Shown here: one piece after another, positions 1 to 5,249 of the stretch
How the letters are laid out: every line of letters starts with the position of its first letter
How positions within the stretch are numbered: position 1 is the stretch's first letter
NCBI GenBank assembly: GCA_031290635.1
Contig: JAITNE010000014.1
Span: forward strand, 1 to 5,249
DNA from: Tannerella sp.
Lineage (GTDB): Bacteria; Bacteroidota; Bacteroidia; Bacteroidales; Tannerellaceae
Direction of reading: 5' to 3'
DNA: 5,249 nt
Made by a program: the position numbers and the translations under genes
Notes under the pieces: generated by a model
The model's database searches: none
Seen by the model: the letters and a program-made list of their open reading frames with translations, nothing else
Told to the model about the DNA's origin: nothing

Positions 1-2
1 GC

Positions 3-44
3 GAAGAGATTTTGGAACTTGTCAAGCTTTATCATTCCAAATAA
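3..44 (+). CDS. Possible 3' end of a rightward gene cut by the window edge
   Basis: Reading frame 3 is open from the left edge and ends at TAA (42-44), giving EEILELVKLYHSK. The peptide is short but looks like a charged, amphipathic C-terminal helix, and base composition drops to A/T-rich directly after its stop, as expected at the end of a gene. It would converge on the leftward gene that ends at 110. Another frame (frame 1) is also open from the edge to 288, but its translation is unlike a normal protein and runs antisense through the downstream gene. With only 13 codons no family can be named, and the whole call could be chance. Confidence 0.3.
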   Translation, partial: EEILELVKLYHSK

Positions 45-97
45 AATTGAATTTTGCATGGATGATGTCTTCTTCTTAACTGGTGAAATTGAATTTT
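43..97. repeat. Pair of direct repeats, each an A/T palindrome, in the convergent gap
   Basis: The 12-mer AAATTGAATTTT occurs at 44-55 and 86-97, 42 bp apart. Each copy is a near-perfect palindrome around a central G (AAAATT-G-AATTTT at 43-55; AAATT-G-AATTT at 86-96). The gap 45-109 has no other feature and no clear GC-rich terminator for the leftward gene ending at 110. The copies could be weak terminator or protein-binding elements, or chance in A/T-rich DNA. Confidence 0.4.
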
Positions 98-109
98 TCA
101 TATTAAATA

Positions 110-1840
110 TTATTTTGAAAGTAAATAAAACCAGAATGTATCGCCAAAGTCCGACTGCATCTTGGCGTCCAAAGACTTTAACTTTCGTTGACGCATCTCA
201 CTGTCGAACGACCGGAAATTTTTCTCGACTTCCGTCGATACTCCATGCTTTATCCAGTAGCCCGGATCGTCCTGCGCTAATGCAATAACCGCTTCCTGAT
301 GATTTTTGCCTAAAACAGGCAAGACAGGAGTGCGAAAATATTGCTCCATCAACCTGCGAAAGGTCTTTAGATCTCTGCCCGTCAGAGTCATAGCCAACAT
401 GTACTGCATCGGCAATGTCGCCTGTGGATTATTCCCGGCTAATAACTCAAATGTATGCATCGGACTGTTGCTTACGGCATATTCACCGCCACCGGACAAG
501 GCCTTCCGCTTATTTTTAATCTCTGCGTCCTGCATCGCAAGAGCGCCGGACGAAATCAGCTTTTTATAAGCCCTGGCTTTTTTTCCGTAGAACAAAGTTT
601 GTTCGAGTACCGTGATGTATTTCAGGGCTACGGAGTATTCGGCAAAGATAATGTTAGTCTGCACAAGCCTCTCCAGAAGCCGGACATTGCCTTCGTTCAG
701 GGACGAAACATTTCCCTCAAAAGCAAGTTTTTGAGCGGTCGCAATGTCTCCGATGCTGTAATAAATATCACTCAGTGCGATGGCGTTGAACTGCGTGTTG
801 TCCCATTCGGCAAGGATACTCTTCGTGCCGACAGGGTGACGGGCAAAAATCTGCTCTCCCAACAGACCTTTCTCTGCCAGGGCGAGGTTCAGAACGTTCG
901 TCATCTGCAGATTGCTGCGCTCCGGTCGAAAAGTATCTATAATCTTGTCCCACTGACGGTTACGCAGGTAATAATCCTGCTCCATGGAGGTAAATATCAA
1001 CTGCCGCGTATCACTCATCAACAGCGCACAGAGCAATACCAACTGCACCGCAATAATTATCTTGGTGTGCTTGTTTAAGGTACTGTTCCGCCGGAAAATC
1101 GCCGCAAGTATCAAGGCGAACGGAAAACTCATCCACAGAAAATAGATGATATGGTCGCGTATCAGAGGGTCGGAATACGCGTCAGGCATGATTATAAGCC
1201 GTATATCAGACTGCCATCCAAGGTTTTGCGATATGTAAACTATTATCGCAATCAGCGCCGAATAGCCTGACGCGGCAATCCACCACCGCTTGTTTCTTAA
1301 AAAAATCTCGGACAGCATCGCAAGCATCGCAAACAATGACGCCGCTGCTCCTGCCAGCAGGAACAATGCGGGTATCAAGGCTATCGTAAGAATTAATCTT
1401 GTGTTGAATGACTTTATCCTGAGATACAGCGTCATTGCGGCCAAAATCATCAAACACGCAAACGTGCCCTGAGTGTTGTAATTGACGTCGGTGTGAGCAT
1501 AAATCAGCAGACACGACGGAAGTATGCTTAAAAGGTAGTTTGCCGGCGAAACGGCGACACTGTCAAGAACGCGCTTCGTGAGTACGCCGACCGCGGTCAA
1601 CAACAACGCCGTCCAAAGCGCTCCAACAAAGGGCAGGGCGAAAAACTGCACCGTAAAACGCGCCATGTAAAGCGCCGTACCACCCGGCTGAAGTATGGCG
1701 TCGGCAGCATACTGTCCATCGAACAAAAATATCTGCAACTGCTCGGCATAGAAGAAGTAATAGCGGTATCCGCACTGCAGTAAAACAGCTGAACTGCAGT
1801 AAATAACCGCCCAATAAATCGTAGTATTAACTCTGTTCAT
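110..1840 (-). CDS. DUF6057-like polytopic membrane protein with TPR-like C-terminal half
   Basis: 576 residues, complete, ATG at 1840-1838 and TAA at 112-110. I recognise the overall plan of DUF6057, a Bacteroidetes family of unknown function; the match is from memory. Residues 1-275 form about eight hydrophobic segments (roughly 8-30, 64-87, 101-115, 125-141, 148-180, 187-204, 230-249 and 259-275). Residues about 285-576 are soluble and rich in amphipathic helices spaced like TPR or SEL1 repeats (for example 353-375, 383-415 and 476-503), with a Gly-rich turn (SGGGEY, 449-454) and a notable NNPQATLPMQYMLA block at 470-483. No catalytic motif is visible. It has no cleavable signal peptide; the first helix probably acts as the anchor. 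The leader just before the ATG is A/T-rich with no Shine-Dalgarno, normal for this phylum. It is transcribed divergently from the GtrA-lipoprotein pair, from a -7 element at 1887-1894. Role unknown; a membrane scaffold or glycan/lipid-handling protein is a guess. Confidence 0.85.
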   Translation of the reverse strand: MNRVNTTIYWAVIYCSSAVLLQCGYRYYFFYAEQLQIFLFDGQYAADAILQPGGTALYMARFTVQFFALPFVGALWTALLLTAVGVLTKRVLDSVAVSPANYLLSILPSCLLIYAHTDVNYNTQGTFACLMILAAMTLYLRIKSFNTRLILTIALIPALFLLAGAAASLFAMLAMLSEIFLRNKRWWIAASGYSALIAIIVYISQNLGWQSDIRLIIMPDAYSDPLIRDHIIYFLWMSFPFALILAAIFRRNSTLNKHTKIIIAVQLVLLCALLMSDTRQLIFTSMEQDYYLRNRQWDKIIDTFRPERSNLQMTNVLNLALAEKGLLGEQIFARHPVGTKSILAEWDNTQFNAIALSDIYYSIGDIATAQKLAFEGNVSSLNEGNVRLLERLVQTNIIFAEYSVALKYITVLEQTLFYGKKARAYKKLISSGALAMQDAEIKNKRKALSGGGEYAVSNSPMHTFELLAGNNPQATLPMQYMLAMTLTGRDLKTFRRLMEQYFRTPVLPVLGKNHQEAVIALAQDDPGYWIKHGVSTEVEKNFRSFDSEMRQRKLKSLDAKMQSDFGDTFWFYLLSK

Positions 1841-1886
1841 AAGATAAATAGTTTTTTAGTTGATGATAGCAATAAGAAATGCGGTG

Positions 1887-1894
1887 CAAAGATA
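1887..1894 (-). promoter_or_regulatory. Bacteroidetes -7 promoter element for the leftward DUF6057-like gene
   Basis: Read on the minus strand the bases are TATCTTTG, a perfect match to the phylum's TAnnTTTG -7 consensus. The final G lies 46 bp before the ATG at 1840, giving a normal 5' leader of about 40 nt. No good -33 TTTG is found 19-22 bp upstream; the best is TTCA (minus strand of 1914-1917), so basal strength may be low or an activator may be needed. The core TATCTTTGC is identical to that of the rightward promoter. Confidence 0.6.
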
Positions 1895-1935
1895 GTTTAT
1901 TTAATTGGAATAATGAAGGAAATGGAGGTGATAAC

Positions 1936-1991
1936 TTTTTCAATGTTCACTGTTCTTGTTCACTGTCAACCGTTCGTTTTTCAATGTCAAC
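1936..1991. repeat. Cluster of short direct repeats upstream of the GtrA operon promoter
   Basis: TGTTCAC occurs at 1944-1950 and 1957-1963, and the related TGTCAAC at 1964-1970 and 1985-1991. The 11-mer TTTTTCAATGT occurs at 1936-1946 and 1977-1987. The two TGTCAAC copies are 21 bp apart, two helical turns. The cluster sits between the two divergent promoters, just upstream of the rightward -33 box, the place expected for a regulator-binding array. No known operator is recognised, and low-complexity drift is an alternative. Confidence 0.5.
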
Positions 1992-1993
1992 AA

Positions 1994-2025
1994 TTTGCTG
2001 TTGTGAAATAAAATGCTTATCTTTG
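1994..2025 (+). promoter_or_regulatory. Strong Bacteroidetes promoter (-33 TTTG, -7 TATCTTTG) for the GtrA operon
   Basis: TTTG at 1994-1997 and TATCTTTG at 2018-2025 are separated by 20 bp, matching the Bacteroidetes primary-sigma consensus TTTG-N19/21-TAnnTTTG in every fixed base. Transcription should start near 2030-2033. The -33 box lies in the 6-nt centre of an inverted repeat (CAACA 1988-1992, TGTTG 1999-2003), extended outward by TTTCA/TGAAA (1979-1983/2004-2008) with a 4-nt one-sided bulge. A protein bound there would cover the promoter. This placement excludes the upstream ATG at 2013 as the start, since it lies inside the promoter. Confidence 0.8.
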
Positions 2026-2033
2026 CGGTCATT

Positions 2034-2645
2034 ATGAAGCAACTATTGACTAAAACAGGTTCGCGGATACAGATGGTTATTGACTTTACTTACCCCTTGT
2101 GCCGCAGGTTCATATCACCGCAACTGTACCGTTATGGCGTTTGCGGCAGCGCTAATGTCTTGTTCGACTGGGCGCTGTATTTCCTTGTGTACAACTTCTT
2201 CGTCAAGTATCGACTGCTTGACCTCGGGTTTCTCACGATTAGTCCGCATATAACTACTCTTATCCTTATCTTTCCGGTCTCTACCCTGACCGGTTTCCTG
2301 CTGCAAAAATACGTTACATTTACAGCCTCCGACCTGCGAGGACGTACCCAGCTGCTTCGCTATACTATAATCGTCGGCGGAAACCTGCTCATTAACTATG
2401 CAGGGCTTAAAATCCTCGTTGACGGGCTTTCCTTCTATCCAACTCCGTCAAAGATGATCATAACTGTCATCACCATAATCTGCAGCTATATCGGTCAGAA
2501 GAAGTTCACCTTCCGGGATACTTCAGCTTCCGTTATCTCATCATCGCTTGAAAGCCCTTCAATTAATACACCATTCCAATCATCATCCACACCCACCCTT
2601 GACCCCGACATCTTCGACCCCGCATCTCAATCATCACATAAATAA
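2034..2645 (+). CDS. GtrA-family small membrane protein with Ser/Pro-rich C-terminal tail
   Basis: About 203 residues from ATG 2034. GtrA-type proteins have four membrane helices and are linked to moving lipid-linked sugars across the inner membrane or to cell-surface glycan assembly. Here the helices are at about residues 35-55, 70-92, 106-127 and 140-154. The RYGVCGSAN motif before helix 1, the GFLLQKYVTF segment after helix 2, the LRGRTQLLRY segment before helix 3, and the SYIGQKKFTF ending after helix 4 are typical of the family. After that ending comes a 41-residue tail with 13 Ser, 5 Pro and 4 Thr, probably disordered and cytoplasmic, which I do not expect in ordinary members. The start is uncertain: ATG 2013 lies in the promoter; ATG 2034 gives MKQLLTKTG and the N-terminal length I recall for Bacteroides relatives, but a nearly leaderless mRNA; ATG 2073 (MVIDFTYPL) gives a leader of about 40 nt. 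It ends 8 bp before the lipoprotein gene, with which it should form an operon. Confidence 0.85.
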   Translation: MKQLLTKTGSRIQMVIDFTYPLCRRFISPQLYRYGVCGSANVLFDWALYFLVYNFFVKYRLLDLGFLTISPHITTLILIFPVSTLTGFLLQKYVTFTASDLRGRTQLLRYTIIVGGNLLINYAGLKILVDGLSFYPTPSKMIITVITIICSYIGQKKFTFRDTSASVISSSLESPSINTPFQSSSTPTLDPDIFDPASQSSHK

Positions 2646-2653
2646 AATATCCT

Positions 2654-5095
2654 ATGAAAAAAGTTTCTATCTTCCTACTATCAATTGCCCTGTGCGGATG
2701 CGCAGGCAACACTGACAAGTTCTCGCCCGAAAATGTCAACAGCCTTCGGGCGCCGGCTTATCCCCTCGTAAGTATCGATCCATACACCAGCGCATGGTCG
2801 ATGGCCGACAAGCTCAACGACGACGTCGTCCGCCACTGGACAGGCGTCAAATTCCCCCTGCTCGGCGCACTCATTGTTGACGGCGTCGATTATCGATTCC
2901 TTGGAGTAAACCAGATCCCGCTAATCGCCGTCCTCCCAACCGCCGTAACATACCGCTGGGAAGCTGCATACACCGAAAAAGCCCCCGTCGGCGACAGCTG
3001 GACTTCGACCGCCTTCAACGACGCCGCCTGGCAGCACGGTCGGGCAGCATTCGGCACACCGGAAATGCCCTTCCTCTCGACCGAGTGGACAAGCAAGGAA
3101 ATCTGGATTCGCCGAACCTTCGAGTTACACGCAGACTTCGCCCAGGAACCTGTCATCCTTGAATACTCGCATGACGACGATTTCACGCTCTTTATTAACG
3201 GTCTGAAAGTCGTCGAAACCGGCTACCAGTGGAAAAACAACGTGCAAATCCAGCTCTCCGACGAAGTCCGCGCAACCCTCCGCCCCGGCAAGAACGTCAT
3301 AGCCATCAACTGCAAGAACCGCACCGGCGGAGCTTACGTTGACTGCGGCCTCTACCTGCAAGACCTAACTAACGTGCGCTACGAACAAGCCGCCGTACAG
3401 ACCTCCGTCAACGTCCAGCCAACCCAAACCTACTACAACTTCACCTGCGGCGCAGTAGATCTCAATCTCATCTTCACAACGCCGCTTTTGCCCGACAACC
3501 TCGACCTGCTCTCCCGCCCGATAAGCTACCTCTCCTACCAGGTAACCCCCAACGACGGCCGGCCACACGAAGTCGCCCTCCACATCGAAGCTACCCCCGA
3601 CTGGGCAATCCACTCCCCCGACCAGCCCACCCGCATTACCGTTGACATGGAAGGCGACGTCGCCTACCTCCGAGCAGGCACCGTCGAGCAGCCAATCCTC
3701 CGGAAAGCAGGCGACAACGTCCGCATCGACTGGGGATACTTCTATCTCGCAGGCAATGTAAAGGACTCCAAAGGAGTAAACAACACCAACCTCACATTCA
3801 GCCCACCCGCCATGTGCCTCGACGCCAACATCGGCTCTGTCAGCGCTGCCGCCGAAGGCTTTGTCATGCTTGGATACGACGACGTCTATTCAATCCAATA
3901 CTTCCACGACAATCGCCGCGCTTACTGGACGCACAACGGCACTGTCAGCTTCCTGCAAGCTCTCGTCGCAGCCGGCAAGGAATATCCGAAGATAATGCGC
4001 GACTGTGCCGCCTTCGACCGCCGTCTCATTGCTGACGCTACCCGCGTTGGCGGCAAGGAGTACGCCGAGCTTTGCGCCCTTGCATACCGTCAATCCGTCT
4101 CAGCCCACAAGTTGATTGAAGACGCCGACGGCAACCTCCTTTTCCTCTCGAAAGAAAACTTCAGTAACGGCTCTATCGGCACTGTTGACATAAGTTATCC
4201 CTCCTCGCCGCTCTACCTGCACTACAACCCCGATCTGCTCAAGGGCATGCTCACTCCCATCTTCTACTTCAGCGAGAGCGGCAAGTGGACGAAACCTTTC
4301 CCCTCGCACGACGTCGGAACATATCCCCTGGCTAACGGTCAGACCTACGGTGGCGACATGCCGGTTGAGGAAGGAGGCAACATGCTTATCCTGACCACCG
4401 CCATAGCCATAGCCGAAGGCAACGCCGACTACGCCCGCACCCACTGGAAGACGCTCACCACCTGGGCCGACTATCTTGTCAAGGAAGGACTTGACCCCGA
4501 AAACCAGCTCTGCACCGACGACTTCGCTGGACATTTCGCCCATAACGCCAACCTCTCCATCAAGGCCATAATGGGCATAGCCGGATACGGCAAACTTGCC
4601 GGGATGCTCGGCGACAAGGCGACGTCCGACAAATACATCTCCACAGCCCGCGAGATGGCGCAGAAGTGGGTACAGATGGCCGACGACGGCGACCACTATC
4701 GCCTGACCTTCGACAAGGCTGACACTTGGAGTCAGAAATACAATTTAGTATGGGACAAGCTGTTCGGCATGTCGATTTTTCCTTCCGAAGTAGCCGCCAC
4801 GGAGGTAGCCTACTATCTAAAGAAGCAGAACAAGTACGGTTTACCGCTCGACAGCCGCAAAGACTACACCAAAAGCGACTGGATAATATGGAGCGCCTGT
4901 CTGGCGACTTCGCCCGAAGACTTCCGCGCCCTGATAAGTCCCTTACATCTCTATGCCGACCAAACGGTTTCGCGCATCCCGCTAAGCGACTGGCACGACA
5001 CTAAAGACAGTCATTCGATAGGATTTCGCGCCCGTTCGGTCGTAGGCGGTTATTTTATGAAGATGCTGTCGGAAGATTTTGCCAAGAAGAAATAA
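2654..5095 (+). CDS. Lipoprotein of the DUF4964/DUF5127/DUF4965/DUF1793 'glutaminase A-like' family
   Basis: 813 residues, complete. Residues 1-16 form a lipoprotein signal (basic MKK, hydrophobic core, lipobox L-C-G-C with Cys16 as lipidation site), so the mature protein is membrane-anchored, periplasmic or on the surface. Domain order as I read it: DUF4964-like 32-100 (PLVSIDPYTSAWS); a jelly-roll or galactose-binding-like insert about 101-236, with the SHDDDFTLFINGLKV and RPGKNVIAINCKN strands seen in sugar-binding modules; DUF5127-like 250-480; then DUF4965 plus DUF1793, about 481-805, an (alpha/alpha)6-type region containing YGGDMPVEEGGNML, LPLDSRKDYTKSDW and the terminal SDWHDTKDSH...GFRARSVVGGYF motif. 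Database names call this class glutaminase after a fungal enzyme, but the fold resembles glycoside hydrolases and the substrate is unknown. Acidic residues in the DMPVEEGGN, TDDF, KSDW and SDWHD blocks are catalytic candidates by conservation only. Translated 8 bp after the GtrA gene with no promoter between. The first two-thirds are very C-rich on this strand; the last 350 bases are not. Confidence 0.9.
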   Translation: MKKVSIFLLSIALCGCAGNTDKFSPENVNSLRAPAYPLVSIDPYTSAWSMADKLNDDVVRHWTGVKFPLLGALIVDGVDYRFLGVNQIPLIAVLPTAVTYRWEAAYTEKAPVGDSWTSTAFNDAAWQHGRAAFGTPEMPFLSTEWTSKEIWIRRTFELHADFAQEPVILEYSHDDDFTLFINGLKVVETGYQWKNNVQIQLSDEVRATLRPGKNVIAINCKNRTGGAYVDCGLYLQDLTNVRYEQAAVQTSVNVQPTQTYYNFTCGAVDLNLIFTTPLLPDNLDLLSRPISYLSYQVTPNDGRPHEVALHIEATPDWAIHSPDQPTRITVDMEGDVAYLRAGTVEQPILRKAGDNVRIDWGYFYLAGNVKDSKGVNNTNLTFSPPAMCLDANIGSVSAAAEGFVMLGYDDVYSIQYFHDNRRAYWTHNGTVSFLQALVAAGKEYPKIMRDCAAFDRRLIADATRVGGKEYAELCALAYRQSVSAHKLIEDADGNLLFLSKENFSNGSIGTVDISYPSSPLYLHYNPDLLKGMLTPIFYFSESGKWTKPFPSHDVGTYPLANGQTYGGDMPVEEGGNMLILTTAIAIAEGNADYARTHWKTLTTWADYLVKEGLDPENQLCTDDFAGHFAHNANLSIKAIMGIAGYGKLAGMLGDKATSDKYISTAREMAQKWVQMADDGDHYRLTFDKADTWSQKYNLVWDKLFGMSIFPSEVAATEVAYYLKKQNKYGLPLDSRKDYTKSDWIIWSACLATSPEDFRALISPLHLYADQTVSRIPLSDWHDTKDSHSIGFRARSVVGGYFMKMLSEDFAKKK

Positions 5096-5111
5096 GGTTC
5101 CGGACGGAGAG

Positions 5112-5174
5112 CAACATCTTATCTTCCCTATCCAACATCTTATCTTCCACAGAAAAAATCTAATATTCCTTAGA
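5112..5174. repeat. Three tandem 21-bp units downstream of the lipoprotein gene
   Basis: CAACATCTTATCTTCC occurs perfectly at 5112-5127 and 5133-5148. A degenerate third copy falls exactly in register at 5154-5169 (12 of 16 bases match), and units two and three also share the closing AGA. The period is 21 bp. The array lies in the 3' flank between the stop at 5095 and the terminators. On the minus strand it reads as a seven-residue repeat in an open frame, but that frame runs through the terminator hairpin and is not a credible gene. Function unknown. Confidence 0.7.
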
Positions 5175-5177
5175 AAC

Positions 5178-5206
5178 AAAAAACCCATTCCGGAGTTCGG
5201 AGTGGG
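5178..5206 (-). terminator. Rho-independent terminator read on the minus strand (first of two met from the left)
   Basis: A 9-bp stem (5184-5192 with 5198-5206, one G-U pair, loop GAGTT) is flanked on its left by AAAAAA (5178-5183). On the minus strand this is a GC-rich hairpin followed by a T6 tract, a standard intrinsic terminator. Read on the plus strand it is followed by CGCAATAAAATTC, with no good U-tract, so it is a weaker terminator for the lipoprotein operon. Confidence 0.7.
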
Positions 5207-5219
5207 CGCAATAAAATTC

Positions 5220-5248
5220 AAAAAACCCAGCCTTAAAGTCGGCTTGGG
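5220..5248 (-). terminator. Second rho-independent terminator on the minus strand, at the window edge
   Basis: A6 (5220-5225) precedes CCCAGCC (5226-5232), an 8-nt loop, and GGCTTGGG (5241-5248), a 7-bp stem with one bulged T. On the minus strand this gives hairpin then T6. It has the same A6-CCCA...TGGGC frame as the hairpin 42 bp to its left. The window ends one base later, so a T-run on the right, which would make it bidirectional and able to end the lipoprotein operon, cannot be seen. It implies a leftward gene beyond the right edge. Confidence 0.6.
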
Positions 5249-5249
5249 C

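Noticed and set aside
19..288. 89-codon frame from a TTG, open from the left edge
   Set aside because: Half of it is antisense to the DUF6057-like gene and the rest is A/T-rich spacer; no credible start signal or protein pattern.
455..1078. 207-codon open frame on the plus strand
   Set aside because: It lies wholly antisense to the 576-residue membrane protein, which has clear hydrophobic segments and its own promoter element; the antisense translation shows no domain-like pattern.
1936..1991. Possible small RNA gene or riboswitch upstream of the GtrA operon
   Set aside because: The repeats lie upstream of the predicted transcription start, and no stable hairpin with a U-tract or known riboswitch core is seen.
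2013..2033. Most upstream ATG of the GtrA frame
   Set aside because: It overlaps the perfect -7 promoter element, so transcripts from that promoter would not contain it.
4100..4696. 198-codon open frame on the minus strand
   Set aside because: It is antisense to the conserved DUF4965/DUF1793 part of the lipoprotein. Its Gly/Val-rich translation is what C-rich codons give on the opposite strand.
5112..5174. Possible CRISPR-like array
   Set aside because: The units are tandem with no room for unique spacers (16-bp core, 5-bp joins) and only three copies, one degenerate.
4982..5221. 79-codon minus-strand frame with a seven-residue repeat (KIRCWIG-like)
   Set aside because: It starts between two terminator hairpins, runs through one of them and into the lipoprotein gene; the repeat comes from the 21-bp DNA repeat.

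Overview
The window looks like a chromosomal piece of a gut-type Bacteroidales genome (Bacteroides, Prevotella or Muribaculaceae relatives; I cannot place it further). The evidence is: two promoter elements with the Bacteroidetes sigma core TAnnTTTG, one with a well-spaced TTTG upstream; no Shine-Dalgarno sequences but A/T-rich leaders; a membrane protein of the Bacteroidetes-specific DUF6057 type; and a lipoprotein of the DUF4964/DUF5127/DUF4965/DUF1793 class that is abundant in these bacteria. Family assignments are from memory of family features; no search was run.

Layout. Bases 3-44 may hold the last codons of a rightward gene that enters from the left edge. A short A/T-rich gap with a repeated palindrome follows. 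Bases 110-1840 (minus strand) encode a 576-residue protein with an N-terminal block of about eight membrane helices and a soluble, TPR-like helical C-terminal half. Bases 1841-2033 are a divergent intergenic region with a leftward -7 element, a cluster of TGTYMAC-type repeats, and a very good rightward promoter. On the plus strand, a GtrA-family membrane protein (about 2034-2645) is followed after 8 bp by a large lipoprotein enzyme (2654-5095). The right end (5096-5249) holds a 21-bp tandem repeat and two terminator hairpins whose U-tracts lie on the minus strand, so a leftward gene probably lies just beyond the edge.

How the genes may work together. The plus-strand pair is almost certainly co-transcribed. 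GtrA proteins are small inner-membrane proteins tied to lipid-linked sugar translocation or glycosylation of cell-surface polymers. The lipoprotein has a C-terminal (alpha/alpha)6-type catalytic region of the kind found in glycoside hydrolases, plus a jelly-roll domain, although databases label the family 'glutaminase'. A cell-envelope glycan role for the pair is an inference. The divergent DUF6057 gene is of unknown function; its promoter core is identical over nine bases to that of the plus-strand operon. I see no RNA gene, CRISPR array, transposase or phage gene. I do not see a clear new defence or mobile system; the most notable points are the operon pairing, the start-site puzzle of the GtrA gene, its unusual C-rich tail, and the unexplained repeats.
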